This document shows, one piece after another, positions 32,566 to 41,192 of a stretch of DNA of 64,000 nt. The stretch lies in the NCBI RefSeq assembly GCF_900112575.1, contig NZ_FOMH01000006.1, positions 62,001 to 126,000 of the forward strand, given 5' to 3'. This DNA is from Flavobacterium phragmitis. GTDB taxonomy: Bacteria; Bacteroidota; Bacteroidia; Flavobacteriales; Flavobacteriaceae. The notes below the pieces were generated by a model. That model was given only the letters and a program-made list of their open reading frames with translations, was not told where the DNA came from and made no database searches. Within the stretch, counting starts at the first letter, position 1. Each line of letters starts with the position of its first letter. A program made the position numbers and the translations under genes.

Positions 32566-32711
32566 TTTTTAAACACATAGGAACATCGTTTTTGCAACCG
32601 CTAAAAGACATTTCATTTGCATTAATTCACATAGCAAGCTATGTGTTAGAAACTAGTTCCTTTCTGCTTTCTATTTTAGATAAGTAAATACCTATGTTTC
32701 TATGTGTTTAC
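32566..32711. repeat. AACACATAGAAACATAG element, copy 2 (complete)
   Basis: Outer arms TTTTTAAACACATAGGAACAT (from 32566) and CCTATGTTTCTATGTGTTTA (to 32710), plus inner palindrome CACATAG-CAAG-CTATGTG (32628-32645). About 145 bp, noncoding, between the GH16 and EEP genes. Confidence 0.75.
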
Positions 32712-32734
32712 TTTTTAATCCCCATAACGAAATG

Positions 32735-33808
32735 TTAATTATACACCCTTACATAATCAATTTCGTAAGTCGAACTTTTGTAGTTTGGATCAACTGCTCC
32801 GCCAAAATTTCCTCCCATTGCAAAATTTAAAATCACGAAAAATTTAGCATTGAATGGTGTTGTCGCTGAGTTTTTGTAGGTATAAAATAAATTATCATCT
32901 ACATAAAACTTAATACTTTCGGCACTCCATTCTGCCGCATAAATATGATAAGCTGTAGCCGAAGTCGGATTGGTAGTTGTTGCTGTATCTGGCGTATTTC
33001 CTGAACGTCCCGGAGAATGTAAGGATGAATGAATCACATTAGGATTATTCCCTACTGATTCTAAAATATCAATTTCGCCACAAGCTGGCCAGCCAACAGT
33101 ATCAAGATTATCTCCCAAAAGCCAGAAAGCAGGCCATGTTCCTCCGCCAACTGGAAGTTTAGCTCTAATTTCAGCTCTTCCGTACTTGAATGAAAATTTT
33201 CCTCTTGTTAAAATTCTTGCCGAGGTAAATTGGCTTCCCATATAGTCCTCTCTAATAGCTTTGATTTTTAAGATTCCGTTCTCTACAATTACATTTTCTG
33301 GACGTTTGGTATAATATTGTAATTCATTATTCCCCCAGCCGTCTCCAGTTCCTGTATTGTAATCCCATTTGTCTGGATTTGGAGCACCATTAACATCAAA
33401 TTCATCTGAAAAGATTAGTTTTCTTGCTACGAAAATATTTACTGATGTAGAGGCATTTGTATATTTTAAACCATCAAAAGCGGTAACTTCAATGGTGTAA
33501 GTTTTGGTTCCCGGCTCTGTAAATTCGTATGTAAAATCGCTGGTTGTAATCTCTTTCGTTTCATTATTGATTTTTACTTTATACGATTTTGCATTTGCTG
33601 CTGTAATCTTCAAGTTTATCTTTCCGCTTCCGTCTCCATTTGGCATTTCTGTCGTTTTTCCTACTATATCAACTTGAACAGACATTTTTTCAGGAGCAAC
33701 TACTTCTGGAGTATCAGCCGAATCATTACTACTGCTGCAAGACTGAAATACAAATAACAGGATTAGCGTAAAAATTCCTGCTCTATTTACGAGATTGATC
33801 ATTTTCAT
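32735..33808 (-). CDS. GH16 laminarinase-type beta-glucanase, lipoprotein
   Basis: 357 aa. Lipobox FQSC (SSCSSSND region), an Ig/PKD-like domain (about 40-128), then a GH16 jelly roll: SDEFDVNGAPNPDKWDYNTG, catalytic Glu245-I-Asp247-I-L-Glu250 (GEIDILE), ending YEIDYVRVYN. The EIDILE form with the extra Leu is typical of beta-1,3(4)-glucanases such as laminarinases. Likely surface- or periplasm-anchored, cutting the polysaccharide backbone first. An ATG two codons downstream is a possible start. Confidence 0.92.
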   Translation of the reverse strand: MKMINLVNRAGIFTLILLFVFQSCSSSNDSADTPEVVAPEKMSVQVDIVGKTTEMPNGDGSGKINLKITAANAKSYKVKINNETKEITTSDFTYEFTEPGTKTYTIEVTAFDGLKYTNASTSVNIFVARKLIFSDEFDVNGAPNPDKWDYNTGTGDGWGNNELQYYTKRPENVIVENGILKIKAIREDYMGSQFTSARILTRGKFSFKYGRAEIRAKLPVGGGTWPAFWLLGDNLDTVGWPACGEIDILESVGNNPNVIHSSLHSPGRSGNTPDTATTTNPTSATAYHIYAAEWSAESIKFYVDDNLFYTYKNSATTPFNAKFFVILNFAMGGNFGGAVDPNYKSSTYEIDYVRVYN

Positions 33809-33868
33809 CTTTATTTATTTTTAGTGGTTTAGTTAATAAATTGATTATCAAGATAAATATTATTTCTT

Positions 33869-35614
33869 CTACTTTTTTGTTTTGCTCAAAACAAAGTCAA
33901 AATAGTTCAAATTGAAACCGCCTTTTTCAAAGACAAACTTTACTTTATTCGATCCTGATTTCAATGTTACATTAGATAAAATAACAGTCTGCCATTTTTC
34001 ATTCCCACCTGTTGAAGGAAGTGTAATCAAAGTTGATTTTTTTCCTCCATTCGTTTCTAAATACAATTTCCCTCCAGCTTTTTCATTTGAGTAACGAATG
34101 GCAACATTGTAAGTTCCGGATTTTGCATCCAGCGTATATTGAATCCATTCTCCGTCTTCAATAAAAGATACCTGATAACCATTTGAACCTTTGTCTTTAC
34201 ACGGCAAAATATCTACCCCGTCGTTTCGCATTGAATTTCCGCGATTCCACTCGTCAAATTTTCCTGTTACAGATCTGTAGTTTATAAAATCGGTATCGGA
34301 ATAAGCTTTGCCGTTTGTTCCTAAATCATAATGAGTCGCAGCAATTTTACCCGGAACTGCATTTTTCTTATATGGTTTTGTGTCATCTGTTTGTACTTGT
34401 CTGAACATAGCATCAACTACATCTGGTTTAACGGTTACGTTTTCCATTTTATAATTATCAGCCATTTTCATTAATGCTTTTTTAGCAAAATCTGCAGATG
34501 GTTTTTGTCCGCCATCTTTCCAGTATTTTAACAAAACATCGTATTCCGGAATTTTGGTTACTGAAGTGACACCGGCAATGTTTTCGATTTTTTTCATTGG
34601 CCAAAATGCCCAGCCAATGTTGTTGCTTTCCACCAATGTCAAGACATCTTTAAACCAGACATTTGAGTTTTCGCCACTTTCTCCCATCCAGATTGGAACA
34701 TTATATTGGGTTCTGTATCCCATAATCTGTTCAATAGAAGCTTTATCATTATAATTCCAATATTTATGAAAACTTAAAGCCAGATTATCATCCCAAAGTG
34801 GAAAAATTCCGTTGTAGTTATTTCCCCAACAGTTTCCTTCAATAAAAATTAAATGATTGGTATCGACTTCGCGAATGGCTTTTGTAACCGCCACCATTAG
34901 ATCTCTTAGAGGTCCGTTGGAGTTCTCGTCGCAACCATTTTTGTTAGATCCTGTAAAATTCCAGTTCGGTTCATTGATAATATCATAAGCTCCAATCCAC
35001 TGATTATCTCTGTAACGGGAAGCTAGTTTTTTCCATAAGGCAATCATCTTTTTCTGATTGGCTTCGCTTTCCCAAAGTGATGGTTTAGTCGTATCATAAT
35101 CAGAAATTGCAGCATCATTTCCTTGTCCGCCCGGCGCTGCGTGTAAATCGAGAATCAAATACATCTTATTTTCTGCACACCATTTCAAAAGATTATCTGT
35201 CATGGTAAAACCTTCTTCAATCCAAGTGATTTCTCCATTCTTTTCCTCCTGAATTGGCGGTGTATACAGATTGTAATGCATTGGAAGACGAATCGAATTG
35301 AAACCCCATTTTGCTAAAGAATCGATATCTCGTTTTGTAATTCCGTTTGCTTTATAGGTAGCATAAAACTCTTTGGTCCCCTGCTCTCCTATTAAATCTT
35401 GGATTTTCTGCTTAATTTGATACTGTGGACTGGCAAATGACTGTGTCTGCAACATATATCCTTCCTGCACCATCCATCCGCCAAGACCTAAACCTCTTAA
35501 AAGAACATTATTTCCATTTCCATCAACAATTTTTTGTCCGTCTCTATGGAGAAAACCTTGTCCGAAAGAAGCGATTGAAATTAAAAACTGTATAATTAAA
35601 AATATCTTTTTCAT
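33869..35614 (-). CDS. GH5 glucanase with C-terminal CBM6-like domain
   Basis: 581 aa. Signal peptide MKKIFLIIQFLISIASFGQ. GH5 barrel (about 20-390): LRGLGLGGWMVQEGYML, NSIRLPMHYN, YLILDLHAAPGGQGND, acid/base Glu in YDIINEPNW and nucleophile Glu in WMGESGEN. A CBM6-like beta-sandwich occupies about 425-577 (FIEDGEWIQYTLDAKSGTYN, NLNYFDFVL). Resembles exo-beta-1,3-glucanase-type GH5 proteins; specificity is inferred from the locus. No type IX secretion C-terminal domain is seen. Confidence 0.88.
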   Translation of the reverse strand: MKKIFLIIQFLISIASFGQGFLHRDGQKIVDGNGNNVLLRGLGLGGWMVQEGYMLQTQSFASPQYQIKQKIQDLIGEQGTKEFYATYKANGITKRDIDSLAKWGFNSIRLPMHYNLYTPPIQEEKNGEITWIEEGFTMTDNLLKWCAENKMYLILDLHAAPGGQGNDAAISDYDTTKPSLWESEANQKKMIALWKKLASRYRDNQWIGAYDIINEPNWNFTGSNKNGCDENSNGPLRDLMVAVTKAIREVDTNHLIFIEGNCWGNNYNGIFPLWDDNLALSFHKYWNYNDKASIEQIMGYRTQYNVPIWMGESGENSNVWFKDVLTLVESNNIGWAFWPMKKIENIAGVTSVTKIPEYDVLLKYWKDGGQKPSADFAKKALMKMADNYKMENVTVKPDVVDAMFRQVQTDDTKPYKKNAVPGKIAATHYDLGTNGKAYSDTDFINYRSVTGKFDEWNRGNSMRNDGVDILPCKDKGSNGYQVSFIEDGEWIQYTLDAKSGTYNVAIRYSNEKAGGKLYLETNGGKKSTLITLPSTGGNEKWQTVILSNVTLKSGSNKVKFVFEKGGFNLNYFDFVLSKTKK

Positions 35615-35632
35615 GGAGAATTTTTTAAGTTT

Positions 35633-37105
35633 CTATTTCCACGTATAAGTTCCAACGGATCCAGCTTCAAGAGAAGTTGCCACCCATTTTCCGTTAAATT
35701 TGATATTGAAAGTTTCTGTTGCGTTTCCATCATTTTCAACAATTAAAACTTTTGTTCCTGAAGGAGTTATAAAAGCTACATTTTGTAAATTCCCTCCAGA
35801 ATTACTTTCAATTCGAACAGAACCCATTGGAACAAATTTTGACGCATGAGCTATAATATAATACGCTACATTTCGCTGATAAGCATCACCAGATGTTATG
35901 GTTATTGCACCTTTACACATTGTACAACCACCATCTGTATGAGGGCCAAAACTTGAATTATTAGCGACATTCCATTCTAATGCATTTTTACTGTAATTTC
36001 TCATCGAACCAATAATTACGTTTCGAAGATGCCATTTTAAATCTCCCGCAAACTGCCCTTCTGAAGAAGTCCATTGTTCTGTGAAATAAACATTTTTCGT
36101 TGGGTACGAATTATAAACATTAAGCAAAGCACTAATGTCTCCAGCGTACAAGTGAAATGCAGATCCGTCAACAAAAGGAAAAGCATCGGCATCGGCTAAA
36201 ATTGCTTTTGGATAATTTGGATTGTCACAGTTATGATCGTAAGCAATAATTTTCACATTTAAGCTTGCTGCTTTAAATGCCGGACCTAAATTATTTTTAA
36301 TAAAGTTTGTCTGGTCTGTAGCAGACATGTACATACTTGGATTATTTCCGTCGTGAAGCGGTTCGTTTTGAGGCGTTACGGCATCAATAGTAATTCCTTC
36401 TGCTTTCATTTGCTGAATGTATTTTACAAAATACTTCGCATAAACATCATAATATTCCGCTTTTAGTTTTCCGCCTTTAAAACTATTCACATCTTTCATC
36501 CAAACAGGAGCCGACCACGGTGTCGCTAAGATTAATATTTTAGGATTAATTGCCAGAATTTCTTTTAGCATAGCAATTAGATTTTTATCTTTTTCTAAAC
36601 TAAATTTAGCCAAATTCAAATCTGTTTCTCCGGTTGTAAGATCATTATAAGTAAAAGGTTCCGCATTTAAATCTGATGCTCCGATACTTATTCTGATATA
36701 ACTTACTCCAATTGCATTTTCGCCTGAACCAAATAATTCCTGCAAAAGCGCAGTTCTTCTTGTTGGGTTTAATTGATTGATTACATCAACACTTCCTCCC
36801 GTTAATGTATATCCAAAACCATCAACAGTTTGATATTTCTGAGATTCTTTTACTTCTATCGTATTGTATGCATTTACTGTTGTTCCAAATCCTAATATTC
36901 CGGATTGTTTTGCCAATAAAACACTTTGGTCTCCTTTTGTAAGCCAAAAATCAACATCATTAGTCGTTACAGGTGGATTCACGACAGGAGGGTTAACAAC
37001 TGGCGGATTCTCTACTGCATCATTAGAAGAAGAGCATTTTACCTGAGCCAGTACGGCCGCCATAAAGAAAAATGCTTTTATGGTATTTTTAATATTCAAT
37101 TTCAT
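35633..37105 (-). CDS. GH30 family glycoside hydrolase, lipoprotein (group A paralog 2)
   Basis: 490 aa from ATG 37105, which begins the lipoprotein signal; the upstream ATG at 37135 abuts the previous stop and is less likely. Lipobox VKC followed by SSSNDAVEN (acidic, export-signal-like). Then a proline-rich linker of repeated VVNPP units (DNA tandem repeat near 36965-37010). GH30 barrel with acid/base in TPQNEPLHDG and nucleophile in VYFTEQWTSS; CTMCKGAI pair. Strongly similar to 30207-31631. Likely beta-1,6-glucanase at the cell surface. Confidence 0.9.
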   Translation of the reverse strand: MKLNIKNTIKAFFFMAAVLAQVKCSSSNDAVENPPVVNPPVVNPPVTTNDVDFWLTKGDQSVLLAKQSGILGFGTTVNAYNTIEVKESQKYQTVDGFGYTLTGGSVDVINQLNPTRRTALLQELFGSGENAIGVSYIRISIGASDLNAEPFTYNDLTTGETDLNLAKFSLEKDKNLIAMLKEILAINPKILILATPWSAPVWMKDVNSFKGGKLKAEYYDVYAKYFVKYIQQMKAEGITIDAVTPQNEPLHDGNNPSMYMSATDQTNFIKNNLGPAFKAASLNVKIIAYDHNCDNPNYPKAILADADAFPFVDGSAFHLYAGDISALLNVYNSYPTKNVYFTEQWTSSEGQFAGDLKWHLRNVIIGSMRNYSKNALEWNVANNSSFGPHTDGGCTMCKGAITITSGDAYQRNVAYYIIAHASKFVPMGSVRIESNSGGNLQNVAFITPSGTKVLIVENDGNATETFNIKFNGKWVATSLEAGSVGTYTWK

Positions 37106-37135
37106 CTTTGTGGTTTTAAGGTTAGTAAAGCACAT

Positions 37136-38605
37136 TTAGTACACTATAGTTTGTATGGCATGCGCTGGAATTGTAATAGTGTTTTTTGTATTTTGATTTT
37201 CCAAAGAATAAACAATCTCTTTATCAGATTGGTTCATCACGATAGTAATCAATTGTCCGTCAGAATTTTTAAAAGAAGTACTTAACAACGATTTATCACT
37301 TATGGTTTCCACCACTCTTTTGGCATTTGGCCTAATAAATTTGGAGAAATGTCCAATATAATAGTACATCGGAGTATAAATCAACTCATCTTTTGTAGTA
37401 TCGGCATGAATAGGTGCAAAACAAAAATTGCCAACATGATTGGGTCCTCCGCTCTGATCTAAAAGAATATTCCAGTCTGTCCAGGCTACTGTTCCGTTAT
37501 TAAAATCATTAATCATATTGATTCCGTAACGTTCTGCATTACCCCAGAATTGATATTTTGAGGCATCGAATTTTTCAATACATCCTTCTGTAAATATTAG
37601 ATTTTTGTTTGGAAAAGCTTCGTGTACTTTTGCGACAGACTCAAATTGAGGCGGGCCACCGTTCCAGGTTTCATACCAATGGAATCCAATTCCCCAGGCA
37701 TATTTTGAAACTTCAGGATCTGAAAAAACAAGATTGGCTCTTTTCTCCAGCATATCTCCTCTGTTATGATCCCAGATAATAATTTTTTTAGAACCTAATC
37801 CTTCTTTTTCTAAAGTTGGTCCTAAATGATTTTTAAGAAAATCTCTCTCTGCTTCAGGAGAGTAGATACAAGATTCCCATCGTTGTTTTGCCATTGGCTC
37901 ATTCTGAATTGTTAATCCCCAAACCGGAATTCCTTCTTTCTCATAAGCTTTAATAAATTTAGCATAATATAAAGCCCATGAAGAGGCAAACTCAGGCAAC
38001 AAAACGCCGCCGTGTAAAATATCATTATTATCTTTCATAAAAGCTGGGGGACTCCATGGACTGACAAATAAGGTTAGTTTTCCGCCGGCTGTTTCAATTG
38101 CTTTTTTAATCAATGGAATTCTATATTTTCGATCGTGATCAATATTAAAAGTCTTTAACTCTTTATCACCTTCTGAAATATAAGTATAGCTGTCACTGCT
38201 GAAATCACAGCTGTGAATATTTGTTCGTGCTAAAGTATAGCCAATTCCTTTGTTTTTATCGTAACAAGCATTTAAAAATTCCTGCTGTATTTTAGGAGAT
38301 AATTTTGCGAAAACTTCTGCACTGGCATCTGTAATTGCTCCTCCAATTCCGATAAAGGTCTGGTCTGTTTTTTCAGTATTTACCATAATAGATACTGTTG
38401 GATTTTTTTGTTGTGTAGTGTTGTTTTTCAAAATTAAATCATTAGATAATGACAATTTCAAAGTGGAATTTTCGGCAGTAGTAAAAACCTTTATTTTATT
38501 ATTTTTTTGTGATGAAGCACTGGTCTTTTGAGCTGTTATCTTTGAGATAAAACAGCTTGATTGTATTAAGATAAAGGCTGATAAAAATACTTTAGTTACT
38601 TTCAT
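37136..38605 (-). CDS. GH30 family glycoside hydrolase (group B paralog 1)
   Basis: 489 aa. Signal-like hydrophobic N-terminus (VFLSAFILIQSSCFISKITAQ) containing one cysteine; secretion certain, lipidation doubtful. GH30 barrel: IGIGGAITDASAEVFAKLS, VSPWSPPAFMKDN, acid/base in TIQNEPMAKQRWESC, nucleophile in IFTEGCIEKFDAS, then WTDWNILLDQSGGPNHVGNF. Tandem duplicate of the next upstream gene, with a 68-bp stretch identical in DNA. Glucosylceramidase-like annotation is family-wide; a beta-1,6-glucosidic substrate is inferred from context. Confidence 0.9.
   Translation of the reverse strand: MKVTKVFLSAFILIQSSCFISKITAQKTSASSQKNNKIKVFTTAENSTLKLSLSNDLILKNNTTQQKNPTVSIMVNTEKTDQTFIGIGGAITDASAEVFAKLSPKIQQEFLNACYDKNKGIGYTLARTNIHSCDFSSDSYTYISEGDKELKTFNIDHDRKYRIPLIKKAIETAGGKLTLFVSPWSPPAFMKDNNDILHGGVLLPEFASSWALYYAKFIKAYEKEGIPVWGLTIQNEPMAKQRWESCIYSPEAERDFLKNHLGPTLEKEGLGSKKIIIWDHNRGDMLEKRANLVFSDPEVSKYAWGIGFHWYETWNGGPPQFESVAKVHEAFPNKNLIFTEGCIEKFDASKYQFWGNAERYGINMINDFNNGTVAWTDWNILLDQSGGPNHVGNFCFAPIHADTTKDELIYTPMYYYIGHFSKFIRPNAKRVVETISDKSLLSTSFKNSDGQLITIVMNQSDKEIVYSLENQNTKNTITIPAHAIQTIVY
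37500..37567. repeat. 68-bp segment identical to 39048-39115 within tandem GH30 genes
   Basis: Uninterrupted identity between the two group B GH30 genes, in the part encoding DASKYQFWGNAERYGINMI. Flanking third positions differ, which suggests conversion or strong constraint. Confidence 0.85.
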
Positions 38606-38620
38606 ATTGCTTAAAATTAA

Positions 38621-38671
38621 AAGTAAGAGAAGACTAATTTGGATGATTCAAATTAGTCCTCTTCTCTACTT
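38621..38671 (-). terminator. long hairpin between the two group B GH30 genes
   Basis: Stem ACTAATTTG/CAAATTAGT (38633-38641, 38649-38657) extended by AGAGAAG/CTTCTCT with a 3-nt bulge; TTTTAATTTT follows on the minus strand. A terminator or an mRNA-stabilising element splitting expression of the tandem genes. Confidence 0.6.
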
Positions 38672-38683
38672 TACTACAAAATA

Positions 38684-40141
38684 TTAATAAACAAGTGTTT
38701 GTATAGCTCTTGGCGGAATTTTAACGACCGCTTTTTCAGCTCCAATAATCAAATTATAGGTAAGTTCATTTGCTGACTGATTCATTACAATCGTTGCCAT
38801 TGTTCCGTCAGTATTTAAAAATGATGTACTTAATAATGCGCTTCGGCTTGTTGCTGTACTTACTCTTACTGCATTCAAACGAATGAATTTTGAGAAATGT
38901 CCAATGTAATAATAAGATGGAGTGTAAATTAACTCGCCTGTTGTTGTATCTGCATGAATTGGTGCAAAACAAAAGTTTCCAACATGATTAGGTCCTCCGT
39001 TTTGGTCTAGTAAAATATTCCAGTCTGTCCAGGCCACAGTTCCGTTGTTAAAATCATTAATCATATTGATTCCGTAACGTTCTGCATTACCCCAGAATTG
39101 ATATTTTGAGGCATCAAATTTTTCGATACATCCTTCTGTAAACATTAGTTTTTTGTTTGGATAAGCTTCATTTACTTTAGCAACATTATCAAACATCGGC
39201 GCTCCGCCAGACCATGTTTCGTACCAGTGAAATCCCATTCCCCAAACATATTTTGATGCTTCAGGATCGGAGTAAATTACATTAGCGCGGTAATTCATTA
39301 AATCACGGTTATGATCCCAAACGATGATTTTTTTATCTCCCAGATTTTCTTTTTTCAAAGTCGGCCCAAGATAATTTTTAATAAAATCTCTTTCTGCTTC
39401 AGCTGTGTAAATACAAGATTCCCATGTTTGCACTGCCATTGGTTCATTTTGTGTAGAAGTTCCCCAAATTGGAATTCCTTCTTTTTCGTATGCTTTGATA
39501 AACTTGACATAAAAGTTTGCCCAAGTTTGATAGTATTCTGGAAGTAACGTTCCACCTTTCAATACATTTTTATTGCTTTTCATAAAAGCATTTGGTGACC
39601 AAGGAGCAACATAAGTAGTTAATTTTCCTCCTGCTTTTTGAATAGCCTGCTTTATTAAAGGAATTCTATACTGTCTGTCATGATCAATAGAAAATGTTTT
39701 GAGATCCTTGTCACCTTCTTCAATATAAGAATAGCTTCCACTGCTAAAATCAGAACTTTGAATTGTTGTTCTTAGCAAAGAATAACCAATCCCTTTTTGC
39801 TGATCGTAGTAAGCATTTAAGAATTCTGCTTGTTTTTCTTTTGAAAGTTTTGCAAATATTTCGGCACTTGCATCAGTAATAGCGCCACCGATTCCCATAA
39901 AAGTCTGAAACTTTTTTGCTGGTTCGACAAATACAGAAGTTTCTGTTTCTAATGGCTGTTTTGCTGCAGAAAAAGTAACATTATCTGTTGATGTCAATCT
40001 TAACTTTGAGTTTTCTGCTGTGGTATAAACAGTTACTTTTTTACCGTTGGTTGTAAATTCTTTTTTTATTTTTGGCTGTTGCGCAAAAGTAGCAACAGCT
40101 GCAAACAAAAGGCATATTATTTTTAGACTATTTTTTTTCAT
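38684..40141 (-). CDS. GH30 family glycoside hydrolase (group B paralog 2)
   Basis: 485 aa. Signal peptide MKKNSLKIICLLFAAVATFAQ (no lipobox), so periplasmic. Same motifs as its tandem copy: MGIGGAITDASAEIFAKLS, VAPWSPNAFMKSN, acid/base in STQNEPMAVQTWESC, nucleophile in MFTEGCIEKFDAS, WTDWNILLDQNGGPNHVGNF. Lies downstream of the first SusC/SusD operon, separated by a terminator. Likely trims imported beta-glucan oligosaccharides for GH3. Confidence 0.9.
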   Translation of the reverse strand: MKKNSLKIICLLFAAVATFAQQPKIKKEFTTNGKKVTVYTTAENSKLRLTSTDNVTFSAAKQPLETETSVFVEPAKKFQTFMGIGGAITDASAEIFAKLSKEKQAEFLNAYYDQQKGIGYSLLRTTIQSSDFSSGSYSYIEEGDKDLKTFSIDHDRQYRIPLIKQAIQKAGGKLTTYVAPWSPNAFMKSNKNVLKGGTLLPEYYQTWANFYVKFIKAYEKEGIPIWGTSTQNEPMAVQTWESCIYTAEAERDFIKNYLGPTLKKENLGDKKIIVWDHNRDLMNYRANVIYSDPEASKYVWGMGFHWYETWSGGAPMFDNVAKVNEAYPNKKLMFTEGCIEKFDASKYQFWGNAERYGINMINDFNNGTVAWTDWNILLDQNGGPNHVGNFCFAPIHADTTTGELIYTPSYYYIGHFSKFIRLNAVRVSTATSRSALLSTSFLNTDGTMATIVMNQSANELTYNLIIGAEKAVVKIPPRAIQTLVY

Positions 40142-40220
40142 TTGCTCCCAATTATTATAGTTTTAATTGAAGTTTTGGAGAAATCTAAAACTGATTTTAA
40201 TCCTTTAAAGAATTTAAAAA

Positions 40221-40249
40221 TAGCCCATACTCATAATGATTACGGGCTA
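40221..40249 (-). terminator. terminator of the first SusC/SusD operon
   Basis: TAGCCCATA/TACGGGCTA arms (8 of 9 paired) with a T run on the minus side. Similar in sequence to the terminator of the second operon at 46816-46841, so the duplication includes the 3' end. Confidence 0.7.
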
Positions 40250-40288
40250 TTTTACAACCAAACTTAAACTTAAACTTAACTTAACTCT

Positions 40289-41173
40289 TTATTTTCCTCT
40301 GAATTCAACTTTTGAAATTGTGATCCCATCTTTGGTAAACGTATTACCTCCAGAACGGATTAGTAAGTAAATTTTTCCTGATTCAGAGAATTTTACTACG
40401 TTCGAAACTGTACCTGTTTTGTCGTTTTTTACACACCCAACTACAGAAAGCATCCCTGAGAAACCTGCTTTTGCACAGCCATCCCAAGTACTTAGTCCCA
40501 TAACTTTATTGTCTTTGTATTCAACTCCAGATTGTGGAACCGATTTACCCGCATACACTTCAAGCCAAGTTTCATCAGAACCACTTGGACTGGAAACTTT
40601 CATATCAATTGTATATTCTTTATCTTTTACAACATCAATCGCCTGATAAATTCCTTCTTGTGCCCATCCGCCAGAAGAGTGAATTGTTGCACTATTATTA
40701 GCAAATGACCAAAAGGCGGCACCTGTAGCACTTAAGTTTAACACTGTCCACTTTGCCTGATCTGCAGCTGTTGTAAAAGAACTTCCTTGAACTAAATTTC
40801 CTTTTAAAGGATCAGAAGTTGCTACTACTAAATCTTTTGAAACTGTTGCTTTGCCCCCTCCTGCACCAATTGCAGTGTGCACAATAGTATAAATTCCGGC
40901 GTCTGGCAAAGAGATTTCTTGCTCCATTTTACCTACAAACTCTCCTGCACCAGTGTCCCATAAAGATTTCATAACTCCTTTAGGCTGTGCGACTAATTTA
41001 TACGTGTTTACTTTTCCATCTACTGGAGTAATTGTAAAAGAAGCGTCAACATTATCATTTGTTAATCCATTATTAACAATAGAATCATCTGGCTGGCAAC
41101 TAGTTAAACCTAATACTGCTGCCATAAAAAACAACGCCGAAAAACTTTGTCTTTTTGTTATATTTATTTTCAT
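40289..41173 (-). CDS. surface glycan-binding-type lipoprotein of the first operon
   Basis: 294 aa. Lipobox LTSC followed by QPDD, acidic residues right after the cysteine as in surface-export signals of Flavobacteriia (inference). PKD-like domain (about 40-118), then a jelly-roll carbohydrate-binding-like domain (about 130-292; WAQEGIYQAIDVVKDKEYTI, IYLLIRSGG). Occupies the third position of a SusC/SusD operon, where SusE/SusF or SGBP-B proteins sit. No catalytic motif. Probably holds the glucan at the cell surface. Confidence 0.8.
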   Translation of the reverse strand: MKINITKRQSFSALFFMAAVLGLTSCQPDDSIVNNGLTNDNVDASFTITPVDGKVNTYKLVAQPKGVMKSLWDTGAGEFVGKMEQEISLPDAGIYTIVHTAIGAGGGKATVSKDLVVATSDPLKGNLVQGSSFTTAADQAKWTVLNLSATGAAFWSFANNSATIHSSGGWAQEGIYQAIDVVKDKEYTIDMKVSSPSGSDETWLEVYAGKSVPQSGVEYKDNKVMGLSTWDGCAKAGFSGMLSVVGCVKNDKTGTVSNVVKFSESGKIYLLIRSGGNTFTKDGITISKVEFRGK

Positions 41174-41192
41174 GTGATTTCGTATTAACTAA

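Noticed and set aside
27962..40141. Type IX secretion C-terminal signals on the glucan-degrading enzymes
   Set aside because: The enzymes end in their catalytic or CBM domains; those with lipoboxes are exported as lipoproteins instead.
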